Shown here piece by piece: positions 10,165 to 19,996 of a DNA stretch of 64,000 nucleotides; within the stretch, counting starts at the first letter, position 1, and every line of letters starts with the position of its first letter. Source of the stretch: Prorocentrum cordatum (Eukaryota > Sar > Dinophyceae > Prorocentrales > Prorocentraceae); assembly GCA_963575745.1 (NCBI GenBank), contig CAUYUJ010014604.1, positions 62,001 to 126,000 of the forward strand. The letters run 5' to 3'. Under the pieces are notes generated by a model. The model was not told the origin of the DNA, did no database searches, and saw only the letters and a list, made by a program, of their open reading frames with translations. The position numbers and the translations under genes were made by a program.

Positions 10165-10986
10165 CCGTGTCCTGGGGGGGGCCTCCTCCCCCGGGGTTAG
10201 GGTTTGAGGCTGGTTTGCACGGCCTGGGCGGCGCGGCCGGGCCGCGCGCCGCGGCCGCCGCCGCCTCCGCCTCGGCGGCGCCGGGCTGTCTGGGGGCCCT
10301 GGCGCGGGAGGCGCCGCGGGCTCTGCCGCGGCCGCCGGCGCGGCGCCGCTGCCCCACGCCGGCCGCGGCGTACCTCGGCCCTCCGCCTGCCCCGGCGGCC
10401 GCGGCCGCTAGCTTTTCCCTTGGAGACCGCTGCCGCGGCGCGGGCGCTGTGGCAAGCGCGCGCCGCTGCTGGGTGCAGCTGCCGCGGGCCTTGCTGCCGC
10501 CGGGCCACACATGCCGCGGCTGCGCGGGCCCCCGCGGGCGTTCCCCGCCGCGCTCGCGGCGGCCGCTCCGCTGCCGCGGCGGCCCTCCGCCCCGCGCGCT
10601 CGCCGCCCCGCCGTCGGCCGAGGGGCGCCGCCTGCGCACTCCGCCGCGCGGACGCGCCTGCGCAGCGGCGTCCAGAGCGTGGCAGTCTCGGCCGCTCCTG
10701 GGCACTGCTAACGCTCAAGGGCGGCGGGCGCCTGCCGAGCGCTTCGGCGCGTGCCCCGCGCCGTGTGCCGACCGCCGCCGACCGGCGGCCCGCCGGCCCG
10801 ACTGAGACCCCGGGCCGCGGCGGCCTGCCGCAGGCCTGTGGGCCGCGGCGGCCGCCCTCTCCCGCGCGGCGGCCGCCGCCGCCGCTGCAGTGACGGCGGC
10901 AGGCGGGCCGCCTGGCCTGGCGCAGGGCTCCCAGCTCCTCGGCCAGCCCTGCGGCCAGCCCGACTGCCAGCCCCGCGGCCAGCCCC
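10165..10986. other. extremely GC-rich region, no gene recognised
   Basis: The DNA is mostly G and C with many GCCGCGGCC and GGCCGCC words, and it follows the leader relics directly. Both strands carry long Ala/Arg/Pro-rich frames (for example 10155-10805 plus and 10160-10705 minus). Such frames are expected in DNA this GC-rich. The plus frame uses TTG inside the leader as its nominal start, so I do not call it a gene. It could be a retro-copied GC-rich 5' region truncated by the gap. Confidence 0.4.
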
Positions 10987-11086
10987 NNNNNNNNNNNNNN
11001 NNNNNNNNNNNNNNNNNNNNNNNNNNNNNNNNNNNNNNNNNNNNNNNNNNNNNNNNNNNNNNNNNNNNNNNNNNNNNNNNNNNNNN
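10987..11086. other. assembly gap of exactly 100 N
   Basis: One hundred N bases join very GC-rich DNA on the left to GT-repeat and AT-rich DNA on the right. The round number suggests a scaffold placeholder rather than a measured gap. Confidence 0.99.
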
Positions 11087-11117
11087 GGGGAGGGGGGTTG
11101 TGTGTGTGTGCGTGCGT

Positions 11118-11155
<38 letters not shown>

Positions 11156-13172
11156 AGTAGACATTTAATTCTAGATTGGAAATCATTTGAATCTGGACTT
11201 AAATGAAAATCGTGAAACGCGTGCTTATTCATAGGATCTGACATCGTTGAATCTCCGATTTGAATAAATCTATTGTTTGAATCAAATTCGAATAGACGTG
11301 TCAAATCTAAATCCAGCGCTTACAAGAATAGAAAAGACAAGCAAAAAGCAAAGAAAAGAGAGAGTTTATAAGTTCTTTCGAAAAAAAGCAAAAACACAGA
11401 GAAATGTAATTGCAAGAAAGAATAAAAGAAAATGAGCGTATTATATAGTAAAGCTATAGATTCTTTTGTGTTTCTGTAATCGAAATATTGTTTGTATACC
11501 GAGCAGATTTTCTCACGCTTTGTGGTTGTGCAAGTGTGGTTCGAATGTTTTCTCGCAGGCTAGCCTCGCGTGTCAGGCCAGGTTATTGTCGTTCTCGCGG
11601 GCAGCAGAATATGATTAAAATTTAAGTACTTATCGAGTTCGTTTATATTACACATTGCAAATCGACACAGATTATTTCAGGCGTACGTATTTCCCGAAGC
11701 ATGGATTTTGTTTGTATATGTTACGGTTGTAAATGCAGAAACATATACGTTTGTTGGTTGTTTTTTAGAGGTAAATGGAATAGTAGGATTGGTGCATATG
11801 TAATTATTAATAAATGCGAATATTTTATTAATACTCTTATTCGTTATAGTTTCCCTAAAAGAAGTGTAATCTTATATCTAGAAAACAGTTAATTTAAACT
11901 TATGTGGGTTGTTTCTGTTTATAAGCGAGCGAAAAATATGATCCAGGGACATGTCAACAAGATTGTTTGGATAACCCTATTTCTTAAAGCAATGAATGTT
12001 TTTTTCTCGTGTAGAGTGATTTTGTGTGCATTATTGTTGTGTATTGAGTATGTTGAATCGATTGTTTTTATATCGATCGTCAATTTTATGAGTGTCTAAT
12101 TTCGAAAATAAGTGTTTGTAGTATTTAGAAGCGTTTGATAAGGCCTGTTGTTTCGCACATGTTGTTGTTGCGATAGAGTGTTATTTGTACAGATGTATTA
12201 GTTGCGGCATTGCGGGATATTTGAATCGAATTGGATATCGTTTACAAAGAATGTATTCGAAACGTTTGTTTATTTTTTTGCACAATATGAATCTATATTT
12301 GCATGTTCGAATATTTCGATTTTAAAAAATCGTGTTAGTCAATAGTTTAATATATATCTTGTTTAATGGTTCACACATTGAATTCATTGGTGTCATTTGC
12401 TTTGTTTGTGATTTTCCTATTGTATTATGTGTATTTTTGAAATAGACGAGTGTTTGTAACGTGCGTTCATATTCGCAGCATTAATTTGTATTTTTCTTTC
12501 GCTTGCCCCATTTGGATGTGTTCTTTCAGCAAGCATGGCGGTTGGATTCACAAAGTACACATTGAGCAAATAAAGTCGTTGTTTGAATTTGATTAGGAGC
12601 GTTGCAATTCGAAATTAATGCATTACGTGTGCGAGGTTATTTTCGAACGGATTCAGAGAGATTATTATAATGATTCTATCAATACATAGATCAAGAATAG
12701 AAGGGGTTGAACACATGGCCAACACAAAGAAACTTCGAAACATTTAAATTTCGAAATGTAGTTGAAGCAGAGAAAGAGACAGATTTGAATGTAATGTTGG
12801 AAAATTATCATAAGTGTGGCGCACAATGCAGGCGTGCGAAATTATCGTGTTATCAGCAAAACGGGCAACATACGTTATGTTGTTCCAATACATTCGACAG
12901 ATTTCAATCGAAGTTCGGTTACGTCGTCCCATTGTAGAGAAACCAAATTCCAATGAGGCAATGCGGAAATTGGAATGGGTTGAGACGCATGTAGACGTGC
13001 AAATACGATTTAATGCATTAATGTTTTGCCAGGAGTACACGCACGCCATTATATGGAGAGAGGAGGGTTTTGAGAGCGTTATTTTCGATTGCGTATTGAA
13101 GAGCATTTGACAGCAGCAGCTAATGTGAATCCGAAGGTTGATGCAAAGCAGAGAAAGGCGAAGACTTGCGCT
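11087..13172 (+). mobile_element. element X, copy X1 (partial)
   Basis: An AT-rich block starts with a GT microsatellite (11098-11155) and TCTAGA-centred palindromes (11165-11215). Its sequence parallels copy X2: 11155-11340 matches 21068-21245 (CGTGAAACGCGTGCTTATTC versus CGTGGAACGCGTGCTGATTC), and 12360-13170 matches 22545-23400 with many differences and small indels. It stops where CTTGG-type sequence begins at 13173, before the OTU-like part. No protein frame is intact, and the element class is unknown. Confidence 0.55.
12814..13110 (+). pseudogene. decayed X-element reading frame of unknown function
   Basis: This 98-codon frame corresponds to 23036-23330 of copy X2. Shared words include CEIIVLSAKRATYV here versus CGIIVSTGERATFAYVV there, then QADVEMRFDAF in X2 against HVDVQIRFNAL here, and AIIWREEGF against AIILREAGF. 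Conservation of protein-like words despite indels implies the X element once encoded a protein here. I do not recognise the family. Confidence 0.4.
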
Positions 13173-13385
13173 ATCTTGAGCCATCTTGGAGCTCATCTTG
13201 GGTTCTCTGAGGCGCTCTTGGAGCCGTTTTGGGCCATTTTGGACGCTCTAATAACTACCCGCGGCCCCCCCCGTCCAGGTCCAGGGGAAGGGGTAGGGGG
13301 AGGGGTAAAAGAGAGAGGGGTGGAAGAGGATTTGCTCTAGACCACCTACGCCCAGAGGGCTGGTGGGATTATACTGTTTTTTTTT
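13173..13385. repeat. dispersed CTTGG/AGGGGTA repeat, copy S2
   Basis: CTTGAGCCATCTTGGAGC-type units (13173-13250) are followed by AGGGGTAGGGGGAGGGGTAA and then GAAGAGGATTTGCTCTAGAC at about 13322-13341. The same order recurs at 61385-61915, where the matching end is GAAGAGGAAACGCTCTAAAC. Confidence 0.6.
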
Positions 13386-13585
13386 CTGGCTTACAAGTTT
13401 GCATGGCCGGCGTTGATACACGCAGGGCGCGGCGGTCGACTGCCGGTTTGCCCAAGCCAGCCCTGCAGGAGCCAAAAGACGAAACAGGCACAACCGATTA
13501 ACCAAGACAAGACAGGAGCGAGAAGAAAGGAGGAAGGGAGAAGGAAGGAGAAAGGAAGGAGAAAGGAAAGCAAGGTGCATTTTCA

Positions 13586-13900
13586 TCAGAGATCCGTCGC
13601 AAAGCAGAGGCACGTTGATGGACCGCGAAGTGCGCGAACAGCGGCCAGTTTGCACTTGGCCCAGCTTTGCCGGGTGGAAGTAGCGGTGCTGCTCTCGCTC
13701 CCGCGTTCGGCGGAAGCGCTGGGTTTCCGGCGCCTTCCCGGCTCTGCCGGTCGCTCGATTGAGCCTTTTGCCCCGGCGAGGTGTGCGCAGACCGCTCTTG
13801 GCGCGGGTTCGTCCCCCAGTGGAGCGGTCCCTGGTATGGCGCTGGCCCCAGGTGTACGCCCGGCTGCGGGCAGTCCCTCCGGTGTGTAGTGCGCGGCGGT
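13586..13900 (+). pseudogene. P1 ORF1 N-terminal fragment
   Basis: GAGATCCGTC at 13588 matches AGATCCGTC just before the ORF1 start of P6. In one frame the DNA reads QFALGPALPGGSSGAALAP, parallel to QFALALPFPGVVSSDAP in P6. The later stretch TCGTCCCCCAGTGGAGCGG (13811) also matches TCGTCCCCCAGTGCAGCGG in P4 (26145). ORF1 products of LINEs bind the element RNA, and only the low-complexity head is left here, with frame breaks. Confidence 0.5.
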
Positions 13901-13974
13901 GCCCATGGCATATTCGCAGAAATTGCATTGCATTTTGCAGGGTATGGCTTTGCCAGAAGTCATAGAATGATCAA

Positions 13975-14517
13975 GACCCAAGTTTTATTTTTTATCGAAT
14001 TAGGATCTGTGCATTCCATTTCGTTTTTTCTTCTGTTCTCGCTCCCCTTGACGCCATTCAAAACAGTTTTCTTCGTAGTTTGGACATTTCTGAACTTGAT
14101 GTCCTCAATCACTTTGCTTTGGCTCCGCTGTGTGCAAGAAGAGACATTGCAATGCTTGGGGTTATCCATTGCTTTGTGCTAGGTCTCAGTCCTGGTCACT
14201 TCGCTTCTTTCTTTCGCCCTGTCCCCCTTCCCCCTCCTCGTTCCCCTCGTCGCCACGCCCGGCACCTGGCTGACCGTCTCCAGCTTCGTGCCCCAGATTT
14301 TGCCCGGCGCTCCGTGCTAGGCCTTGTCAGCGTCTATAACCTCTTCCCAGACAGCGTGGTCGCTGCTCCGTCAGTTCACGAATTTCAGTCTCGCTTGCAA
14401 GCTCTAATGCGCGATGTGGCGAATTCCGGCCCTGACTGGGCGCATTTTTTCAGTTGCCGCGTCCCGCTCCCACTTCACCGCTTGCGCGGCTGCAGGGATT
14501 GGTTTCCTCCCGTTTAA
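13975..14517 (+). pseudogene. P1 ORF2 C-terminal part
   Basis: From 14080 the frame reads DISELDVLNHFALAPLCARR, then DIAMLGVIHCFVLGLSPGHF, the conserved block after the reverse-transcriptase thumb in this family. It continues through RAPDFARRSVLGLVSVYNL to a stop at 14517. The preceding ~100 bp (13980-14080) is homologous but in another frame, so one shift lies near 14075. Closest copy in the window is P8 (50170-50740). Confidence 0.7.
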
Positions 14518-15086
14518 TCTCTGTCTTTCTTTTTTCGCCCATTCTTTCCTCCCTTCCTTTCCCTCCCCCTTCCTCCCCCTCTCTTTCTCCTTCTGCCTGC
14601 CGCTGTCGTTCTCGCTGTCGTCCGCCGTGTCCCTCCCTCCTCCCTCCTTTCTCCTCCACCTCCCGGCTGCCGTGCTTGGAGAGCATGGTGCGCGCGTCGC
14701 GCGTCGCCGCCTTTTTTGGGGCTTGCACACCCCGCTTGCCTCCTTTTCCTTTCTCTCTCCTCGTCGTTTGCAGTCTGCTGCTGTTTCTTCCTCCTCCCTC
14801 CCTCCCTCCCCCCCCCTCCCTCTCCTTTTTCCCCCTCCTCCCTTCCGCTTTCCCTATGTGTTTTGCCGCATTTTCTTAGCCTCTCCAACCGGCGTTCGGC
14901 CGGCCGTGCCGCTTCCGAGCGATCCGGAAGTTTACAGCATGAAGATGAGGCGTGTTTTTGTTGGTCTCCTTCTTTCGTCCTCCCGCAACTCTTTAAGCTG
15001 TAATTTTCTTGTGCATTGAGATTGTGTTGAGACTTCAGTGTGGCTTGGTCATTCTATTCTCTGCGAGGTGCGTAGAAAAAAAAAAA
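14518..15086 (+). other. P1 3' UTR and A tail
   Basis: A pyrimidine-rich tail (CCCTCC, CTTTCTC words) surrounds a GC-rich core with GGTGCGCGCGTCGCGCGTCG at about 14689-14708, then a less biased end with GGCGTTCGGCCGGCCGTGCC and a terminal A run. All P copies share this plan. Confidence 0.7.
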
Positions 15087-15138
15087 TCTTGCGCAGGGAG
15101 ATGAAGATTTCTGTTTCCGGCCGTCGATCCTTTGAAGA

Positions 15139-15849
15139 ATGAGATGTCCGGTTTATCGGTGGTTGAATGCACGCATTCTGTCGGCAGTATCTTACGCGCA
15201 ATTCGTTTCTGAGCACGAGGCGCGGTCATTTCTGTCCTGCTGGAGGCAAGGGCAAATCTTTCAGGGTCTCGGGGCCACATTAATCGTGAAATCGGCTAAA
15301 CGCAGAGTGAATCACGATGGCTCTTTGAAAGCAGCCGCGAGCGAGGCTCGATCTCATTCCTCATTCCTGAGACGTCTCACCAAACAGCATTCGCGAAACA
15401 AACCTGGTTTTGCAAGCGAATCGTCGAGACCATGTTTCGCGTCTCCGATTCCATTGCCTTTGGAGCCCAATACAGCTTTTGCGTTGGATTCGAGCGAAGC
15501 CGAGTTTCCACATTGCTTTATTTTGCTGATTTCCGGAGAATCCGGATTTTCCAGCCGCCTCACCCGGCCGACCTCCGGAGGAGAATTTTCGAGCCGCCTT
15601 GCCCCACCAACCTCCAGAGCCGAAATTTCGAGCCGCCTTACCCGGTCGTTTTCCGGAACAGAATTTTCGAGCCGCCTTGCCCGGCCGTCGTTCGGAGCAG
15701 AATTTTTCGAGCCGCCTTGCCCCGCCGGTTTCGGGAGCAGATTTCTCGAGCCGCCTTGCCCAGCCATCTTTTGGAGCAGAATTTTTGAGCCGCCTCACCC
15801 TGCCGGTTGTGGGAGCAGATTTTTCGAGCGGCCTCACCCGGCCGTTTGA
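15139..15849 (+). pseudogene. P2 ORF1 C-terminal part with 13-residue repeats
   Basis: The frame carries the conserved RNA-binding-like segment of this ORF1 (SYAQFVSEHEARSFL, then QIFQGLGATLIVKSAKRR), parallel to SYVQFASERDARTCL and FQTSSGRLIVKPAQSR in P6. From residue about 136 it becomes a tandem array of 13-residue units of the form FSSRLTRPTSGGE. The N-terminal half of ORF1 is missing. The frame ends at 15849, where the endonuclease frame has already begun in another phase. Confidence 0.65.
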
Positions 15850-15860
15850 ACCTTTTGCCT
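15545..15860 (+). repeat. 39-bp coding minisatellite in ORF1
   Basis: About eight units of ~39 bp start TTTTCGAGCCGCCT and end GGAGCAGAA. They translate as FSSRL plus a variable eight residues. P6 carries an analogous array with 24-bp units at 38895-39090. Confidence 0.9.
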
Positions 15861-15989
15861 GGTCTTCTGAAAGAGGAGTTTCGAGCCTTAGTTCTCGTTC
15901 TCAGCGCGCCAGTCGAGTTTGCACGAGTGTTTTCTGGAGCCTTCTTCTGATGCACAGCCTTCACCTCGGGGAGGGGATCTTGGCGAATC

Positions 15990-16716
15990 CAGTCTACCCT
16001 CCTCAATTCAGTGCGGATTTCACCATTTGGCATATCAATATTCAGGGTTTTTTCTCGTCCCAGTCTGAGCTGGAAGCTCGTATCTCTCTCCTTTCTGCGC
16101 CTCCTGCTCTAGTTTGTTTGAACGAAACCCGGTTTGACCGGGCTTCAGTTCCGAATTTGCACGGATATACATGCGTCTGTCGGCGAGATCGGAACAGCAG
16201 CGGTGGTGGAGTTGCCGTTTTCGCGCTTGACCAGTATTGTTCGCTCGTTTCCCCCCTCGCTAATTCTGTTTCTGCCGAGTGTTGTTGGTTTGTATTTCAT
16301 TTCGATTGCGGGCCTGTTTTGTTTGGCATTTTTTTACCGTCCCCCCCTCTACGCCGGAGTAGTTTCCATGCAAAGTGCGTTTGCAGAGATGGAAACGCAC
16401 CTATCTTCAGCCATAGGCAATTTGCGATTTTAACGTCCACAATCCCATTTGTCTTCGACATTCTAACGGACAGACGCCAGAGGGAATCGAAGCTGCACGA
16501 TTGTGTGCTTATCATGGTCTTGAACAAATCGTTTGCGAACCTACCAGAGAGCAATATTTAATTGATTTAATTTTGACAGATTTGCACGAATTTGCCGAAG
16601 TGTCAGTTCTACCGAGAATTGCTGATCATCGGGTCGTCTCTTTGTCTCTCCTGTGTCCCCTTTGTCCGTCTTCTTATGCACGAGAATGTGTTGGCAGTTT
16701 AATGCTTCGATTTTGA
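15990..16716 (+). pseudogene. P2 ORF2 endonuclease domain (AP-endonuclease type)
   Basis: This domain would nick target DNA to prime reverse transcription. FTIWHINIQGF (about 16020) carries the N-terminal Asn. VCLNETRF (about 16110) carries the metal-binding Glu. GGGVAVFA follows. After a shift near 16430 the next frame reads DFNVH, then LIDLILTDLH and RIADHR, the last being the Asp-His end motif of the fold. The frame closes at 16716, and the reverse-transcriptase frame overlaps it from 16653. Two shifts make it non-functional. Confidence 0.75.
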
Positions 16717-18836
16717 AGTGCGTCTCTCGTGAGCTCAATTGTAAAGATTGGAGTTGCCTTAACGGGGACCCGGATTTTGGAGCACAGTTTCTGACGGAGA
16801 ATATTTTGAATGCTGCGGAGCGTCACGTTCGCAAAGTTTTCGTGCCGGTCCGGTGGAGCCATCTTTGGCTGACGCAGGAATGTTTCGACGCTGTCGCTCG
16901 TGAAGCCGCGGCTGCAGATTCTCCAGAGTTTCCGCTTGCAGTTCAGGATTGCAGCAGAATTCTTTTAGATTCTTTTAATTCGTATTGTAACAGAATTCGT
17001 TTGAAGCTTCGTTCTTTGCAGCGTGGTTCGAAAGCTTGGTGGGGGCTTTCAAACCAGCTGTTCGGCAATACCGTCAAGTCATCTTCGCCTGCTCTTTGCC
17101 GTGCCAATGGCGCGTGGGTCGTCAGAGCTGACGAGAAGGCAGATTTTTTTGCGAATGCGTTTTCTGATCGCTGGACCATCCCAGCTGTGGAGAGGAATTG
17201 TTTTTCTGACATTCCTCAGCGCCTTCCAGTGGAGCAGACTGACTTTTTCCCCGTCCGGGTGAGACAAGTCTTTAACGTGCTTACACAGCTCAAACGCGAT
17301 TCCGCTACAGGGCCTGACGAGATTCCTGTTCGCATTCTTGTCGCCTGTTCTGCCTCTCTCGCTTTGCCGCTTGCTATTTTGATTAGGTCTATCATTCGCA
17401 CAGGCAGATGGCCGGAGCCTTGGCGTTTGCATCATATCTGTCCCCTCCACAAGCGGAGGTTTTTGCATGATCCTGTGAAGTATCGTGGAATTCATCTTAT
17501 TTCTCAGCTGTCCAAGTGCGCCGAACGTATTCTTCTTTCTTTCTTGTCTCCTCGTGTGTCCCGCTCCTTGTGTTTTGGTTCTTTTCTATTTGCGTATTGC
17601 CCTGGGCGCGGCGCCAGAGACGCGATTTCATATTTCTTGCTAACATGGCTTGGCCTTCTCGCAGAGGGAGCGCGGATCGGTTTGTACTGTTCCGACGTGT
17701 CTGGCGCCTGTGACCGTGTGAATTCGGACCGCCTGCTCGCGAAGCTACGCGCTTGGGGTATCCCCCCGGCTCTGTGCGCAGTCTTTTCTAGCTGGCTGGA
17801 GGCCCGGAAGGCCCGCATTACAGTTGGCGGTGCTTTCTCGCGTCTCATTTGCATGGCCAACATGGTGTTTCAAGGGGCCGTTTTGGGCCCGCCTTTATGG
17901 AACATCTTTCTCGGTGATGCCAGCGAAGCAATTGCCAGGTTACACTTTCAAGAAGCTGTTTTTGCCGACGATCTCAACGCCTTCCGTCCTTTCCTCCCCT
18001 CCTCTTCTGACGACGAGATCTTTGCCACTATTGGGCAGTGCCAGTCGTGTCTGCACGAATGGGGCCGTGCCAGCGCTGTTGTGTTTGAAGCTTCGAAGGG
18101 GGGCCGGCACATTATTTCACGTAGCCGCCCTTCTGGTGGCAACTTTAAAATTCTCGGTGTATCTTTTGATTGCAAGCTTGTCATGTCAGATGCGGTATCT
18201 GAGTGTGTGCACGAACGTGGTTGGCGACTTCAGGCCTTGCTTCGCTCGCGGCGCTACCACACTGTCGCCGAGCTTGTTGTCTTATATAAAGCGCGCATTC
18301 TTTCGTTCATAGAATGCCGCACGCCAGCCTTCTCACACGCTTCGAATGCTGTATTGTTGCCGCTTGACCGTGTCCAGACTGGTTTTTTACGAGCCCTGGG
18401 CATAACTGAGTACGAAGCTTTGCGCAACTTTAATCTTGCCCCACTTTCTGCCCGCAGAGATATAGCCAACTTTGGCCCTATTCACCGCGCTGTACTCGGT
18501 TTCAGCCCTCCGTGCTTCGGTGCTTTTTTCTCCGTTGACTCCTCCCCTCCTCCTCCCCGCTCCCCTCGTCGCCACTTCCGTCACTTGCGAGACCTTTGTT
18601 CTCTCCGTGCCCCTGACTACCTTGTGCGTTCCGCATTGGGTGGCACGAGAGTGTACAACCTTCTTCCTGACTCAATCATCTCCGCTGACAATGTCAAATT
18701 GTTTCAGCGCCTTCTCTGCAAATTGCTTCGTGCCGATTCTGCCGTAAGGTCGTCTTGGCCACAGCTTTTCAGTTGGCATGTGCCGATGGCTTCGCGCAGC
18801 CTTCGTAATTATTTTTCTTGGCAGCCCGATGAATGA
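16653..18836 (+). CDS. P2 ORF2 reverse transcriptase (longest P-family frame)
   Basis: This 727-codon frame copies element RNA into DNA at the target nick. A linker with WLTQECFDAVAREA is followed by GSKAWWGLSNQLF. Palm motifs are SATGPDEIP (about 217), the KYRGIHL block, motif A CSDVSGACDRV (catalytic Asp about 348), motif B-like MVFQGAVLGPPLW (about 403-415) and motif C FADDLNAF (437-444). FADD replaces the usual YADD. After the thumb comes LAPLSARRDIANFGPIHRAV, a conserved tail of the family, and the frame ends SWQPDE. All catalytic residues seem present. Phe-to-Cys in motif A and the broken endonuclease upstream argue that the copy as a whole is inactive. The listed start is the first ATG of the frame, not a proven initiation site. 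Confidence 0.8.
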   Translation: MSPLSVFLCTRMCWQFNASILKCVSRELNCKDWSCLNGDPDFGAQFLTENILNAAERHVRKVFVPVRWSHLWLTQECFDAVAREAAAADSPEFPLAVQDCSRILLDSFNSYCNRIRLKLRSLQRGSKAWWGLSNQLFGNTVKSSSPALCRANGAWVVRADEKADFFANAFSDRWTIPAVERNCFSDIPQRLPVEQTDFFPVRVRQVFNVLTQLKRDSATGPDEIPVRILVACSASLALPLAILIRSIIRTGRWPEPWRLHHICPLHKRRFLHDPVKYRGIHLISQLSKCAERILLSFLSPRVSRSLCFGSFLFAYCPGRGARDAISYFLLTWLGLLAEGARIGLYCSDVSGACDRVNSDRLLAKLRAWGIPPALCAVFSSWLEARKARITVGGAFSRLICMANMVFQGAVLGPPLWNIFLGDASEAIARLHFQEAVFADDLNAFRPFLPSSSDDEIFATIGQCQSCLHEWGRASAVVFEASKGGRHIISRSRPSGGNFKILGVSFDCKLVMSDAVSECVHERGWRLQALLRSRRYHTVAELVVLYKARILSFIECRTPAFSHASNAVLLPLDRVQTGFLRALGITEYEALRNFNLAPLSARRDIANFGPIHRAVLGFSPPCFGAFFSVDSSPPPPRSPRRHFRHLRDLCSLRAPDYLVRSALGGTRVYNLLPDSIISADNVKLFQRLLCKLLRADSAVRSSWPQLFSWHVPMASRSLRNYFSWQPDE

Positions 18837-19293
18837 GTTGATCCCTCTCCTTTTTCTTCGTTCGCCTCTGTCTCTTCCCCTTCTTGTCCTCTCGTCCCGT
18901 TCTCTTCTTCTCGTCTTCGTCCCTCTCTCCCTCTCTGCTTGCTGCTGTCGCTGCCGTCGTCCGCCGTCCTCCTCCTCTCCCTGGCTCCCTCCCCCCGAGC
19001 GGGTTCTGAGCGGTGCTCGGTCCGCAGGCGTTTTCTCGCCGGGCGCGTCCGGCGCTTCTCGCTCCTTCTCCTCCTCGCTCTCCTCCTGCCTGCTTGCCTG
19101 CCCCTCCTTCCCCTTCCCCCCCTCCCTCGTTTGTTTCTGTCTTTGTCTTCTTCTTTCGTTTTCCCCGTCCGCCCTCCGGCAGTGCGCCGCCCGCCGGCCT
19201 GCTTAGCTGGCTCCGGCGGCCGCCGTCCCGCTGTTTGAATTGCCGAATGGTGCCGTGGTGTATTGCAGAGGTCCGATAGGAGAAAAAAAAAAA
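18837..19293 (+). other. P2 3' UTR and A tail
   Basis: Pyrimidine-rich sequence surrounds a core GGTTCTGAGCGGTGCTCGG at 19003, also found in P3 (24810) and P8 (50868). The terminus is TGCAGAGGTCCGATAGG plus A11. Confidence 0.8.
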
Positions 19294-19895
19294 GGGTCGA
19301 AATTCCAGGTGAAGGCGATTGTCAAATGGTGGTAATTTCGAATTGTAAAGGTTATATCAGTCACATGCGCAAGCCCGGCAGTTGGGGGGATCATTCAAGA
19401 TTTACGGCCGCGTTTGATTTTGCGACCCGTTCGTGTCATATCCGACACGTCTGTGCTCGTGTTTCTTATAAATCTCCCAGAGTTCATTTCTGATTATTTG
19501 TGGAAATTCGAAGTTGTGGTAGTTGGCCATGGGGAATTTCATTTTGAAGCGACAGCGTCATTAGCAGACAAAGTTTTGAAGTTGGAGACCAGTGTTGCTT
19601 CGCATTCAGTCCCAAATCAGACAGTGTTTCTGATATTCAATCGGCGGGGATTCTGCGTGTTCCGTCGCAAGGGCGATGCTAGCTCTACAAGTGTCTAGAT
19701 GTCAGTTGTGCCCGAACCACGACTAGATCTTGCACGGTTAGAGCAGTCGCGCATTACCGATTTAGCGAACGAGCAAGAATTCGCCGAAGGAGAGCACGAC
19801 CCTGATTGTACAGAGAAGTGCAAGAATTGCACGCAAGAAGAAAGCGTGTTGGGGTACGTTTGACAAATTTGCCAACAGCCTAGTTACGCGGCCCG
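19294..19895 (+). pseudogene. element X, copy X3: OTU-protease-like remnant
   Basis: OTU proteins are cysteine proteases that cut ubiquitin chains. Here VEIPGEGDCQ carries the GDC motif with the catalytic Cys, HMRKPGSWGDHS carries the typical WGDH block, and VVVGHGEFHFEAT (about 19517-19555, another frame) carries a candidate catalytic His. Only about 20 residues separate GDC from WGDH. OTU domains usually have about 50-60 there, so the core is deleted. X2 has the same short spacing. A small frame beginning ATGTCAGTTGTGCCCGAACC (19699) follows. The copy starts exactly at the A tail of P2. Confidence 0.55.
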
Positions 19896-19951
19896 ATGAG
19901 TAGGTAGTTCCATCAATTTGTTCGGTTTACATCGGCACATCTCGATCCATA

Positions 19952-19996
<45 letters not shown>

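Larger units (their letters stand above)
13390..15086 (+). mobile_element. LINE family P, copy P1 (internally deleted)
   Basis: An ORF1 N-terminal fragment (13586-13900) is joined almost directly to the last quarter of ORF2 (from about 13975), then a pyrimidine-rich 3' UTR and an 11-nt A run (15076-15086). The join lies near CAAGACCCAAG at 13974, where copy P8 reads CAAGGCCCAAG inside intact ORF2. The endonuclease and catalytic reverse transcriptase are missing. The 3' end GCGAGGTGCGTAG plus A run matches P8 (51261), not P2, P3 or P5. Confidence 0.7.
15087..19293 (+). mobile_element. LINE family P, copy P2 (5'-truncated, best ORF2)
   Basis: It starts inside ORF1 (VDPLKNEM at about 15125, matching VDPIKDEM of P6), directly after the A run of P1. 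It runs through the ORF1 C-terminal repeats, an endonuclease with one frameshift, a long reverse-transcriptase frame and a 3' UTR ending TGCAGAGGTCCGATAGG plus A run (19283-19293). Element X3 begins at the next base. Confidence 0.8.

Noticed and set aside
10155-10805. GC-rich 216-codon frame as a gene
   Set aside because: Its nominal start is a TTG inside the spliced-leader relic, and the DNA is so GC-rich that long frames exist in several phases on both strands.
14414-15019. Ser/Phe/Pro/Leu-rich frames in LINE 3' UTRs as membrane proteins
   Set aside because: They are translations of pyrimidine-rich tails that recur in every P copy in different phases.
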